In this document: in pieces, positions 49,194-57,009 of the stretch
How the letters are laid out: every line of letters begins with the position of its first letter
Numbering within the stretch: the first letter of the stretch is position 1
NCBI GenBank assembly: GCA_029265795.1
Contig: JAJUGV010000008.1
Span: forward strand, 1-57,009
Reading direction: 5' to 3'
Source of the DNA: Alcaligenaceae bacterium
Lineage (GTDB): Bacteria > Pseudomonadota > Gammaproteobacteria > Burkholderiales > Burkholderiaceae_B
DNA length: 57,009 nt
Notes under the pieces: model-generated
The model's database searches: none
Told to the model about the DNA's origin: nothing
What the model saw: the letters and a program-made list of their open reading frames with translations, nothing else
Made by a program: the position numbers and the translations under genes

Positions 49194-49212
49194 GGGCGTC
49201 GGGATGACGCCC
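49194..49212 (-). terminator. Hairpin between glnA and ntrB
   Basis: A perfect 7-bp stem, GGGCGTC and GACGCCC, with a 5-base loop, in the 48 bases between the two genes. It has no T-run on the reverse strand. It probably reduces ntrBC expression relative to glnA or stabilises glnA mRNA rather than ending transcription. Confidence 0.5.
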
Positions 49213-49220
49213 CTGAAAGG

Positions 49221-50633
49221 TTACAAGCTGTAGTACATGTCGAATTCTACGGGATGGGTGGTCATGCGCAGACGCGTGATCTCGCCCCTCTTGAGTTCAA
49301 TATAGGCATCGATCATGTCATTACTGAAGACGCCTCCGCGCGTCAGAAACTCGCGATCGGCATCAAGCGCATTGACGGCCTCTTCAAGAGATGCGCAGAC
49401 CGTAGGAATCTGTGCATCTTCTTCCGGCGGCAGATCGTAGAGGTTTTTGTCGGCGGGGTCACCCGGATGGATTTTGTTCTGCACACCGTCCAGCCCAGCC
49501 ATCAACAGAGCTGCGAAAGCCAGATAGGGGTTGGCCATGGGATCCGGGAAACGGGCTTCCACCCTGCGGGCCTTGGGGCTGCCGACAAACGGAATACGGA
49601 TCGATGCGGAGCGATTGCGTGCCGAATAAGCCAGCTTTACGGGAGCTTCAAAATGCGGCACCAGACGCTTGTAGGAGTTGGTTGCCGGATTGGTGAGAGC
49701 GTTCAACGCCTTGGCATGCTTAATGATTCCGCCAATGTAGTACAGGGCGAATTCGGACAGCCCGGCGTAGCCATTGCCCGCAAACAGGTTTTGGCCATCC
49801 TTCCAAATGGATTGATGGACGTGCATGCCCGAGCCGTTATCACCCACGATGGGCTTGGGCATAAAAGTGGCCGTCTTACCGTACACATGTGCAACATTAC
49901 GCACGGTGTACTTGAGAATCTGGTTCCAGTCGGCCCGTTCCACCAGCGTACTGAAACGGGTGCCGATTTCCAACTGGCCGGGGCCGGCCACTTCATGGTG
50001 ATGGATCTCCACCGGCACACCCTGCTGCTCCAGCAGCAGACACATCTCCGAGCGCATGTCGGCGAAGCTGTCGATAGGCGAAACGGGAACATAGCCCCCT
50101 TTGACGCCCGGACGGTGCCCCATGTTGGCACCATTCATATCCATACCGCGCGACCAGCACCCTTCTTCGGAATGAATCTTGACAAAGCAGCCCGAAGCAC
50201 CGTCATCCCAGCTGACTCCGTCGAACACAAAGAATTCGGGTTCGGGACCAAAATAGGCCGTATCACCCAGGCCACTGGATTTGAGATAGGCTTCGGCGCG
50301 TTTTGCAATGGAGCGCGGGTCGCGATCGTAGCCCTTCATGTCTGAAGGCTCCAGCACATCGCAAGTCAGTATCAGCGTGGTTTCTTCGCGGAACGGGTCA
50401 AGCCGGGCGGTGGCAGAGTCCGGGACCAATAGCATGTCTGACGCTTCGATACCCTTCCATCCTGCAATGGAGGATCCGTCGAACATCACGCCGTTCTCAA
50501 GCTTTTCTTCGTCGACGGTGTGAGCAGGGACCGTCAAATGATGCTCTTTACCCAGGGTATCGGTAAAGCGGAAATCGACGAAGGCGACTTCGCTGTCGGC
50601 AATCATTTGGATGACATCTTCGGGGGCGGACAT
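49221..50633 (-). CDS. glnA: Glutamine synthetase type I
   Basis: Makes glutamine from glutamate, ammonia and ATP; a dodecamer of 470-residue subunits. Landmarks: [19 protein letters not shown] near residue 50, [13 protein letters not shown] metal site, [15 protein letters not shown] region and [21 protein letters not shown]. Tyr399 in NLYDLPPEE is the adenylylation site, so GlnE control is expected. AGGAG stands 5-6 bases before the ATG. Upstream are a -24/-12 promoter and two NtrC sites; downstream are ntrB and ntrC. Confidence 0.98.
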   Translation of the reverse strand: MSAPEDVIQMIADSEVAFVDFRFTDTLGKEHHLTVPAHTVDEEKLENGVMFDGSSIAGWKGIEASDMLLVPDSATARLDPFREETTLILTCDVLEPSDMKGYDRDPRSIAKRAEAYLKSSGLGDTAYFGPEPEFFVFDGVSWDDGASGCFVKIHSEEGCWSRGMDMNGANMGHRPGVKGGYVPVSPIDSFADMRSEMCLLLEQQGVPVEIHHHEVAGPGQLEIGTRFSTLVERADWNQILKYTVRNVAHVYGKTATFMPKPIVGDNGSGMHVHQSIWKDGQNLFAGNGYAGLSEFALYYIGGIIKHAKALNALTNPATNSYKRLVPHFEAPVKLAYSARNRSASIRIPFVGSPKARRVEARFPDPMANPYLAFAALLMAGLDGVQNKIHPGDPADKNLYDLPPEEDAQIPTVCASLEEAVNALDADREFLTRGGVFSNDMIDAYIELKRGEITRLRMTTHPVEFDMYYSL

Positions 50634-50675
50634 ATAGGCTCCTGACCAGGTTGCTTAAAGGGACGTAGAACTACA

Positions 50676-50691
50676 CGCAATGACCATGCCA
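50676..50691 (-). promoter_or_regulatory. Sigma-54 (-24/-12) promoter of glnA
   Basis: On the reverse strand the sequence is TGGCATGGTCATTGCG against the consensus TGGCACG-N4-TTGCW. GG and GC have the invariant spacing. Transcription should start near 50665, about 30 bases before the glnA ATG. Confidence 0.88.
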
Positions 50692-50740
50692 CTTCTCACG
50701 GCGTTTTTATGCTGCCCGCGGTGCGTTCGCATGATGCCTG

Positions 50741-50757
50741 CTCACCATGATGGTGCA
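50741..50757. promoter_or_regulatory. NtrC-binding site, promoter-proximal
   Basis: CTCACCATGATGGTGCA, matching TGCACC-N5-GGTGCA with two mismatches in the left arm. Its centre is about 60 bases upstream of the -24 element, and 20 bp from the second site. Confidence 0.85.
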
Positions 50758-50760
50758 TTG

Positions 50761-50777
50761 GGCACCATCATGGTGCC
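50761..50777. promoter_or_regulatory. NtrC-binding site, promoter-distal
   Basis: A perfect palindrome, GGCACCATCATGGTGCC apart from its centre base, matching the NtrC consensus in all but the end bases. Two sites 20 bp apart on one DNA face are the classic enhancer for NtrC oligomer binding at glnA. Confidence 0.88.
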
Positions 50778-50810
50778 TATTTTAGTGCAACGACGTCGCC
50801 TCGCCGCGCC

Positions 50811-52070
50811 TTAATCAAGAAACTCTTCCATCACGTCGTTCAGATAGCGCCACCCCAGGTCCGTCGCCCGCAATCGGCCAGCCTGCAAGCTGAGCAGCCC
50901 TCTTTCCTCCAGGCTTTTCAGAACCGGCAGGATCGCCGTAATGCCTAAGCCCGTATGGGCGGTAAATAGCCCGGCGTCCACTCCGTCTCGTAAACGCAAA
51001 GCATTCAGCATGAACTCAAACGGTAGTTCCTGCGGAACAAGCGTACGCTCTTCGGCAATCTGACTGCCGTCTCGACGCAGGCTACGCTCTATCCAACTTT
51101 GGGGGTTACGATGGCGTGCCTGACGCAAGATGCGATCGTGAAAAGAAAGCTTGCCATGCGCTCCCGGCCCCAGACCCAGATAGTCGCCGAACGTCCAATA
51201 GTTCTGATTGTGCAGGCAGCGATGCCCTGGACGGGCATAGGCCGACACCTCGTATTGCTGCCAGCCCTGTGCTGCCGTGGCCTCAATGATGTACTCATGC
51301 ATGGCCGCAGCTAGATCGTCATCGGGCAGCGGTGGAGGATACTTCGCAAAAACCGTGTTGGGTTCCAGAGTAAGGTGGTACAGCGACAGATGTCCCGTCT
51401 GGAAAGACATGGCGGCCTGCAGGTCTTCACGACAGCCCTCTAGAGTCTGCCCTGGTAAGGCATACATCAAGTCGAGATTTACGTGATCGACCGCCTTTTG
51501 CGCCATGTCGATTGCCGCCCGCGCCTGCCGCGCATCATGAATCCGGCCCAGGGCTTGCAAGGCTTGATCATTAAAACTCTGAACGCCCAGGGACAGGCGT
51601 GTGACCCCACTGGCAGCGTAATCAAGGAAGCGCCCCGCCTCAGCCGTGCCCGGATTGGCTTCCAACGTGACTTCAGCGTCGGGCAACAGATTCAGGCAGG
51701 CACGAAACGACGTCAGCATGGTGTCGACGGCCTTCGCTGACAGCAAGCTGGGCGTGCCGCCACCAATGAATACAGAAATGACCTGCCGCCCCCAAATCAG
51801 CGGAAGCGCCTGTTCCAGATCGGCTTGCAAGGCCGCAAGATAATCGTCTTCGGGAAGCTCGCCAACTGCCTGGTGAGAATTAAAGTCGCAGTACGGGCAT
51901 TTGCGCACGCACCAGGGCACATGTACATAGAGCGACAAAGGAGGCAGGGGCCGGCTGCCCAAGCCGTGTCCCGCTGCCGGACGTACACGGGGCCGTTCAA
52001 TCGCCGCGGAGGCGTTGCCCGCCGCTATCGCGCGGCGACCCACAGGAGAATCATCGGAATCAGTGCTCAT
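50811..52070 (-). CDS. hemW: Radical SAM haem chaperone HemW
   Basis: A member of the HemN-like radical SAM family, formerly annotated as oxygen-independent coproporphyrinogen oxidase, now known as a haem-inserting chaperone. It has 419 residues. The cluster motif is Cys54-x3-Cys58-x2-Cys61 in CVRKCPYCDFNS, lacking the fourth Cys of true HemN; GGGTPSLL follows. There is an extra, poorly conserved N terminus of about 40 residues before LPPLSLYVHVPW. The ATG overlaps the rdgB stop by 4 bases, which supports the long start. The glnA regulatory region is immediately downstream. Confidence 0.93.
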   Translation of the reverse strand: MSTDSDDSPVGRRAIAAGNASAAIERPRVRPAAGHGLGSRPLPPLSLYVHVPWCVRKCPYCDFNSHQAVGELPEDDYLAALQADLEQALPLIWGRQVISVFIGGGTPSLLSAKAVDTMLTSFRACLNLLPDAEVTLEANPGTAEAGRFLDYAASGVTRLSLGVQSFNDQALQALGRIHDARQARAAIDMAQKAVDHVNLDLMYALPGQTLEGCREDLQAAMSFQTGHLSLYHLTLEPNTVFAKYPPPLPDDDLAAAMHEYIIEATAAQGWQQYEVSAYARPGHRCLHNQNYWTFGDYLGLGPGAHGKLSFHDRILRQARHRNPQSWIERSLRRDGSQIAEERTLVPQELPFEFMLNALRLRDGVDAGLFTAHTGLGITAILPVLKSLEERGLLSLQAGRLRATDLGWRYLNDVMEEFLD

Positions 52071-52690
52071 GCCCCCGCCCCAACATCGCGCAGTTGCTCA
52101 AGAAGCCGCGCCAAGGCGCGTGCACGATGGCTACTGCGATTTTTTTCTGCAGGATCGAGCTCGGCGACCGTGCAGTTGTGTTCGGGCAGCCAGAAGTGTG
52201 GGTCGTAGCCGAAGCCGTTTTCACCGCGGGGCGTCATGACGATCTCGCCCTGCCAGCGACCTTCGGCCACCAACGGACATGGATCTTCGGGCCCCTCCAT
52301 ATATACAAGGACGGCCACATAAAAGGCGCGCCGATCCTTCACACGCTGCAGATGACTCACCAAGCGCATGTTATTGGCCAGGTCCGATTTTTCGCCGCCG
52401 CCCATGCTGGCATAACGCGCGGAATAGACCCCGGGTGCACCACCGAGGGCGGGCACACACAGCCCCGAGTCGTCCGCCAGTGCCGGACGCCCCGTATGCA
52501 TACTGGCATGACGCGCCTTGGCAAGCGCGTTTTCCACGAAGGTTAAGTGTGGCTCTTCGGCTTCAGGCACCCCTAGCTCGCTCTGCGCAACCATGCGGAC
52601 ACCCGCCGCCTGCAAGATGGCCGAGAACTCGCGCAGCTTGCCTGCATTGCTGGATGCAAGCACAACCTCGCGCTGAGTCTCTATGTTCAT
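52067..52690 (-). CDS. rdgB: dITP/XTP pyrophosphatase (RdgB/HAM1 family)
   Basis: Removes deaminated purine nucleotides (ITP, dITP, XTP) from the pool. It has 207 residues. The substrate loop VLASSNAGKLREF is near residue 9. Further landmarks are TFVENALAKARHA, ALADDSGLCVPALGGAPGVYSARYA and the GFGYDPHFWLPEHNCTVAEL region. The start overlaps the LysR gene's stop by 4 bases and the stop overlaps hemW by 4 bases. Confidence 0.96.
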   Translation of the reverse strand: MNIETQREVVLASSNAGKLREFSAILQAAGVRMVAQSELGVPEAEEPHLTFVENALAKARHASMHTGRPALADDSGLCVPALGGAPGVYSARYASMGGGEKSDLANNMRLVSHLQRVKDRRAFYVAVLVYMEGPEDPCPLVAEGRWQGEIVMTPRGENGFGYDPHFWLPEHNCTVAELDPAEKNRSSHRARALARLLEQLRDVGAGA

Positions 52691-53646
52691 GTGTTTTCTC
52701 CGGTTTCAGTGTGCGCCGGGGCGGCCGCGGTTTCAATCCCGCCGCCTGCCTCGCTGGCATCTTCCAGCATCAGCTGCACCAGGTTCTGGGCAAATACAGG
52801 CAGGCGATCCAGCTCTCGAACACAAATATGCAGACGCCGCAAAGCCCACGAGTTCTTAAGATCAATAATATGAATGGGCAAGTCCTGCACATAGCGCACG
52901 GCCGCTGTGCGGGGAATGACGCCCAACCCTACGCCGGCTGCAATCATGCGGCAGGCCGCCTCGAAATTGCTGACTTCCACTCGAAAACGCAGCGCCCGGC
53001 CAAGCTCTTCTGCAGCCTGCAGCAGAAATGCATGAATGGCGCTGCTTTCAGCCAGGCCGACAAAATCGTGTCCCAGCGTGTCCTCGAAATCGACACTTGC
53101 ATGTACGGCAAGTGGGTGATCGGCGCGCGTCACCAGTACCAACTCATCACTTCGGTATGGCAGAAATTGTAAACCGCAGTCTCGCGCAGGCGCTGCCGTA
53201 ATGCCGATGTCTGCAGCCCCATCGAGCACCGCTTTGATGACCTGGTGACTGAGCCGTTCACGCAGCTCGATATTCACGTCTGCATGCGCCGCCAGATACC
53301 GCGCCAGAATATTGGGCATGAACTCATTCATGGCAGTGGTGTTGGCAAAGACCTTCACAAGACCTTTTATGCCGCTGGCAAACCCCTGCATATCGCCGCG
53401 CAGATGTTCCAGCTGCCGCATGACAATGCGGGCGTGGCGCAGGAAAGCCTCACCGGCGGGCGTCAGCGTCACCCCCTGGCTACTGCGGTAGAAGATGCTG
53501 GTACCCAGACGCTGTTCCAGATTCTTTACTCGCCCGCTAGCAGCAGGCAAGGAAAGATAGCTGCGCTCGGCACCTTTGGTCATGCTTTGTGCCGCTGCCA
53601 CGTTCACCACAAGCTGGAGGTCCGTGAAATCGAAATGCGTCGTCAT
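52687..53646 (-). CDS. LysR-type transcriptional regulator
   Basis: A regulator of 319 residues. The HTH at about 18-45 reads QSMTKGAERSYLSLPAASGRVKNLE, the linker helix follows, and the effector domain spans about 90-295. The C-terminal 20 residues are Glu/Ala/Thr-rich. The ATG at 53646 gives the family-typical start HFDFTDLQLVVNVA; further upstream frame sequence would run into the divergent gene. It is divergent from the MmgE/PrpD gene with 126 bases between starts, so control of that gene is likely. It ends with a 4-base overlap on rdgB, an unusual neighbour. Confidence 0.92.
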   Translation of the reverse strand: MTTHFDFTDLQLVVNVAAAQSMTKGAERSYLSLPAASGRVKNLEQRLGTSIFYRSSQGVTLTPAGEAFLRHARIVMRQLEHLRGDMQGFASGIKGLVKVFANTTAMNEFMPNILARYLAAHADVNIELRERLSHQVIKAVLDGAADIGITAAPARDCGLQFLPYRSDELVLVTRADHPLAVHASVDFEDTLGHDFVGLAESSAIHAFLLQAAEELGRALRFRVEVSNFEAACRMIAAGVGLGVIPRTAAVRYVQDLPIHIIDLKNSWALRRLHICVRELDRLPVFAQNLVQLMLEDASEAGGGIETAAAPAHTETGENT

Positions 53647-53772
53647 TGGGCAGTCTCTTTGAAAACCCCAAAGACCCGCTTCAGAAAGCAGGAATTGGCA
53701 GGTACGGGGACATCGGGCAAAGTAATGTCGATATGGGGACTCCACTATTGTAATGAACCGGAACAAAGCATC

Positions 53773-55143
53773 ATGAACCTCCCGAACCACCCCAGCGCGA
53801 TGCTGGCGGATTTCGCAGCCTCGCTGCATCACGACGCCATCCCTGAAGCCGTGCTACGGCGCACCGAAGACCTCATGCTGGATTGCCTGGCATCCGTATT
53901 GGCCGGCTCAAGCGCACGCGCCGTGCGCAGCATTGCCGCTTATGCCGACGCCATGGGGCCCACCAGCGGGCCCAGCGAAAACCTGGTTACCGGTCGCGCC
54001 ACCTCTCCCGCCTTCGCAGCGATGGTCAATGCGGCGGCCGCCCACATGGTCGAACAAGATGACGTCCACAACGGCGCGGTGTTTCATCCCGCGGCAGTGA
54101 TATTTCCACCGGCTATTGCCGTTGCGCAGGCATTGGGCCGTTCCGGCATCGAACTGTTGACTGCCTGTGTCGCCGGCTACGAGGTCGGCATCCGCGTGGG
54201 TGAATTTCTGGGCCGCTCCCATTATCGAGTTTTTCATACTACCGGCACCGCGGGCACGCTTGCCGCAGCGGCAGCGGTAGGGAATCTATTGCGGCTGGAC
54301 AGCGAACAAATGCTGCATGCGCTGGGGTCTGCCGGTACACAGGCGGCAGGCCTGTGGGAATTCCTCAAAGACGCCGCTGACTCCAAGCAGCTGCATACCG
54401 CCCGGGCGGCCGCCAACGGCCTGATGGCGGCCTGGCTGGCGCACGACGGCTTTACCGGCGCACGCCATATTCTCGAGGGTTCACAAGGCATGGGCGCAGG
54501 CATGTCTACCGATTCCGATCCTAGCCGTTTAGTCGACGGACTGGGCAGTCGCTGGACAGTGCTGGAAACCTCCTTCAAATTTCATGCATCCTGTCGACAC
54601 ACCCACCCGGCTGCGGATGCGCTCCTGAAGGCCATTCAAGATAACAAGCTGAGCGTCGATGACATCGATCGCGTGGTCACCCATGTGCATCAGGGTGCGC
54701 TAGACGTCCTGGGCCCGGTGGTGAACCCCACCACCGTTCATCAATCCAAATTCAGTATGGGTACCGTCCTGGCTCTGATTGCCCTACATGGGCGTGCCGG
54801 CCTCGCAGAATTCGATGCAGCCCTGGGGGCGGACGACGTTGCCGCATTCCGTGACCGTGTCTCAATGGAGCTCGATGAGGAAGTGGACGCCGCCTACCCT
54901 TTACGCTGGATTGGGAAGGTAAGCGTCTACACACGAGACGGGCGCTGCCTGAGTGCACGTGTCGATGAGCCCAAGGGCGACCCCGGGAACACCCTGAGCC
55001 GCCCTGAAATCGAAGACAAGGCGCTGCGACTAGGCACGTACCGCAATGCGGCCGATGAAGACGCTGTGCGCAGGCTCATCGCTCAGGTGTGGTCCATTGC
55101 CGATAGCGAGCGCGTCGATGCCTTTATGCGCCCTAACGCCTGA
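53773..55143 (+). CDS. MmgE/PrpD family protein
   Basis: A protein of 456 residues, the usual length of the 2-methylcitrate dehydratase/cis-aconitate decarboxylase superfamily. Landmarks: RTEDLMLDCLASVLAG, AAAAHMVEQDDVHNGAVFHPAAVIFPPA, VAGYEVGIRVGEFLGRSHY, GTAGTLAAAAAVGNLL, FKFHASCRHTHPAADAL and FSMGTVLALIALHGRAGL. The ATG at 53773 is chosen because the family starts there; frame continues upstream only as antisense of the LysR gene. No prpB or prpC is adjacent, so the methylcitrate cycle is not implied. Many family members act on unknown dicarboxylic or tricarboxylic acids. Confidence 0.92.
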   Translation: MNLPNHPSAMLADFAASLHHDAIPEAVLRRTEDLMLDCLASVLAGSSARAVRSIAAYADAMGPTSGPSENLVTGRATSPAFAAMVNAAAAHMVEQDDVHNGAVFHPAAVIFPPAIAVAQALGRSGIELLTACVAGYEVGIRVGEFLGRSHYRVFHTTGTAGTLAAAAAVGNLLRLDSEQMLHALGSAGTQAAGLWEFLKDAADSKQLHTARAAANGLMAAWLAHDGFTGARHILEGSQGMGAGMSTDSDPSRLVDGLGSRWTVLETSFKFHASCRHTHPAADALLKAIQDNKLSVDDIDRVVTHVHQGALDVLGPVVNPTTVHQSKFSMGTVLALIALHGRAGLAEFDAALGADDVAAFRDRVSMELDEEVDAAYPLRWIGKVSVYTRDGRCLSARVDEPKGDPGNTLSRPEIEDKALRLGTYRNAADEDAVRRLIAQVWSIADSERVDAFMRPNA

Positions 55144-55155
55144 ACGCGATCTAAA

Positions 55156-55184
55156 GCGCCCTGGTTACAACGTACCCAGGGCGC
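55156..55184 (+). terminator. Terminator-like hairpin after the MmgE/PrpD gene
   Basis: A perfect 9-bp stem, GCGCCCTGG at 55156-55164 and CCAGGGCGC at 55176-55184, with an 11-base loop, followed by GTTTCTGTTC. It begins 12 bases after the stop. Its right half lies in the last codons of the convergent rph gene. Confidence 0.6.
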
Positions 55185-55923
55185 GTTTCTGTTCTTCCAC
55201 CAGCTGAGCGATTCCAGCCTCAGCCAGGTCAAGCAGCTCGTTCAGGGTGCGGCGACCAAACGTCTGGCCTTCCGCCGTTCCCTGGACCTCCACCAGATTA
55301 CCTGCGCCCGTCATCACCACATTCACATCGGCGCCGCAACTTGAATCTTCGGTGTAATCCAGATCGAGCAGGCAGGTCTCACCCACCAAACCCACCGATA
55401 CCGCCGCTACATGATCCAACACCGGGTTCGTGGTCAGGCTGCCGTCCTGCATCAGTCGACGCACCGCCAACGCGGCAGCCACCCATGCTCCCGTGATGCT
55501 GGCGCAGCGTGTGCCTCCATCGGCCTGGATGACGTCGCAATCCAGATGCAGAGTGCGCTCGCCCAAAGCCTCCAAGTCAAATACGGCCCGCAGGCTACGC
55601 CCGATCAGCCTCTGAATTTCTTGCGTGCGGCCGCTTTGTTTGCCCCTTGCCGCTTCACGGTCGGAGCGCGTGTGGGTGGAGCGCGGCAGCATCCCGTACT
55701 CGGCGGTCACCCAGCCCCTGCCGGCCCCCTTCAGAAAAGGCGGTACTTTATCGAGCACGCTGGCGTTACACAGCACCTGAGTGTGCCCAAGCGTGATCAA
55801 CACCGATCCCTCGGCATAACGGGTAAAGCCCGTCTGGATACTCACCGGGCGCAGCTGGGTGGCCGTGCGGCCATCGGCACGCGCGTTGTGGGTGGGTGAA
55901 GACGGTGTATTGGAGATAGGCAC
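55165..55923 (-). CDS. rph: Ribonuclease PH
   Basis: A phosphorolytic 3' exoribonuclease for tRNA maturation, 252 residues. Landmarks: [74 protein letters not shown] and [19 protein letters not shown]. The start is GTG at 55923, preceded by GGGAG at 6 bases; the more upstream ATG gives a non-conserved extension. It is divergent from yicC, as in E. coli and many proteobacteria. Confidence 0.96.
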   Translation of the reverse strand: MPISNTPSSPTHNARADGRTATQLRPVSIQTGFTRYAEGSVLITLGHTQVLCNASVLDKVPPFLKGAGRGWVTAEYGMLPRSTHTRSDREAARGKQSGRTQEIQRLIGRSLRAVFDLEALGERTLHLDCDVIQADGGTRCASITGAWVAAALAVRRLMQDGSLTTNPVLDHVAAVSVGLVGETCLLDLDYTEDSSCGADVNVVMTGAGNLVEVQGTAEGQTFGRRTLNELLDLAEAGIAQLVEEQKRALGTL

Positions 55924-56027
55924 TATGACTCCCAAAATTGCATGAATGAGAGATTCTCTCATGTGAGCCGTACAATGTAGAGCCGTCGCACCCGAACGCC
56001 TCGCATTACATTCAGGATATCCCGATC

Positions 56028-56957
56028 ATGATACGCAGCATGACCGCCTTCGGTACGGCCAAGGCCGAAACCGATCATGGCACTCTTGCGATTGAGATCC
56101 GCAGCGTAAATAGTCGCTTTCTCGATCTGAACTTCCGCCTTCCCGAGGACCTTCGCATGGTGGAGTCGCCGTTGCGCGACATGCTGTCTCGGGAAATCGC
56201 CCGCGGCAAGGTAGATGTGCGAGCCAATTATGTGCGCAAGCTGACGGCCGGTGCCGCTTCCGTCGATACAGAGGCTCTACAACGTATATCTGAACTGTTG
56301 AAGACCGTGCGCGAAGTGTTGCCCGATGTTCCGGCCCCGCGCCTGAATGAACTGCTTGCTGACGCCAGCGGTGGCGCAGGTCTCGATCCCGAGGTGTGGA
56401 CGGCGATGGCCGTCGAGGCCGGTGGCCGTGCGTTGGCGGATCTGCAGGCCACACGTGAGCGCGAAGGGCTGCGTCTGGCCGAAATCATGAAAGATTGTGC
56501 GCGCGAGATGAGCCGCATCGTACAAGAGGTCGAAAACGCCCTGCCCGCCGTACTTGAAGACCACCAGCAAAAGCTCGCGCAACGGCTGAAGGATGCGCTG
56601 CTGGCGGCCAGCCCCGATGGGTTCGCCATGATCAGCGGCGAGGAACTCTCCGCCCGAATAGCTCAAGAAACCTCGCTGTTTTCGCTACGCATTGATGTAG
56701 CGGAAGAACTGGCGCGCCTGCGCTCTCACATCGAAGAGCTCGGCCATATTTTGGCAGGTAACGCCACCGCGAAGATACCCGCCCCTGCGCGCAAGAGCGG
56801 CAGCGCCGGCAAGCGGCTGGATTTTTTATTCCAGGAAATGAAGCGGGAAGCCAATACCCTAGGTTCGAAAGCAGGCGCTTTGAGCATGACGCGTGCCGCA
56901 ATTGATCTCAAGCTGCTGATCGAGCAGATGCGGGAGCAGGCGCAGAATATTGAGTGA
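56028..56957 (+). CDS. yicC: YicC family endoribonuclease
   Basis: A protein of 309 residues, recently recognised as a conserved bacterial RNase. The N terminus MIRSMTAFGTAKAETDHGTLAIEIRSVNSRFLDLNFRLP and the C-terminal KRLDFLFQEMKREANTLGSKA plus LKLLIEQMREQAQNIE are hallmark segments. It has a central coiled-coil region. AGGAT precedes the ATG by about 9 bases. It starts 104 bases from rph, divergent. The remaining 52 bases of the window show nothing; gmk commonly follows in related genomes. Confidence 0.95.
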   Translation: MIRSMTAFGTAKAETDHGTLAIEIRSVNSRFLDLNFRLPEDLRMVESPLRDMLSREIARGKVDVRANYVRKLTAGAASVDTEALQRISELLKTVREVLPDVPAPRLNELLADASGGAGLDPEVWTAMAVEAGGRALADLQATREREGLRLAEIMKDCAREMSRIVQEVENALPAVLEDHQQKLAQRLKDALLAASPDGFAMISGEELSARIAQETSLFSLRIDVAEELARLRSHIEELGHILAGNATAKIPAPARKSGSAGKRLDFLFQEMKREANTLGSKAGALSMTRAAIDLKLLIEQMREQAQNIE

Positions 56958-57009
56958 TGGAAACCGGGGTCAATGAGACTCAGGTTTTAGTAATAAAATC
57001 AATGAATTA

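Noticed and set aside
49254-50345. 363-codon open frame antisense to glnA
   Set aside because: A GC-rich codon shadow of a highly conserved gene; no recognisable domain.
53245-53772. In-frame 176-codon N-terminal extension of the MmgE/PrpD gene
   Set aside because: It lies antisense to the LysR gene, shows no family resemblance, and MmgE/PrpD proteins start at the position chosen.

Overview
The window looks like chromosomal DNA of a betaproteobacterium of the order Burkholderiales, most like Alcaligenaceae (Bordetella/Pusillimonas-type). This is inferred from protein sequences and gene order: recG-oxyR, glnA-ntrB-ntrC under a sigma-54 promoter, yicC/rph divergent, rdgB-hemW, and large liv and ugp transporter operons. 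No 16S gene or other direct species marker is present. I recognise 51 protein genes. I see no rRNA, tRNA, CRISPR array, insertion sequence or phage gene. No gene-free stretch exceeds 300 bases. The first 66 bases are almost pure C and are probably a contig-end artefact.

Region A (about 0.3-14.3 kb) reads as an oxidative-stress and carbon-rerouting block. It holds a haem catalase, an FMN reductase, a membrane-anchored cytochrome c, a small cupin, a DUF411 protein, acylphosphatase, a GH15 glycosidase, a universal stress protein, glucose-6-phosphate dehydrogenase, a short-type 6-phosphogluconate dehydrogenase, a slipin/NfeD membrane pair, a DUF488 protein, a class II fumarase and an erythrose-4-phosphate-dehydrogenase-like enzyme. 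Region B (14.3-21.8 kb) is envelope and efflux: a PagL-type lipid A deacylase, then a complete tripartite RND pump read divergently from an IclR-family regulator that resembles TtgV. A perfect palindrome lies between them.

Region C (21.8-26.6 kb) has glycerate kinase with a D-2-hydroxyacid dehydrogenase (a hydroxypyruvate/glycerate salvage pair), then an S9 peptidase and a beta-class glutathione transferase. Region D (26.7-38.4 kb) is nutrient uptake: livKHMGF, proC, the glycerol-3-phosphate transporter ugpBAEC with candidate Pho boxes, and a second branched-chain amino acid binding protein. Both ABC operons have a terminator-like hairpin directly after the binding-protein gene.

Region E (38.5-46.6 kb) has oxyR, recG, ridA and fpr, then the ferric-iron ABC transporter fbpABC behind a Fur box. 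Region F (46.6-50.8 kb) is the nitrogen control operon glnA-ntrB-ntrC, with two NtrC palindromes and a -24/-12 promoter that can be read directly. Region G (50.8-57.0 kb) has hemW, rdgB, rph and yicC. A LysR regulator and a divergent MmgE/PrpD gene sit between rdgB and rph, apparently splitting a normally contiguous housekeeping group.

Most functions are standard families. The points most worth a second look are the stress/pentose-phosphate block, the IclR-controlled RND pump with its palindrome, the Epd-like enzyme and Asp-type short Gnd, and the LysR-MmgE/PrpD insertion.
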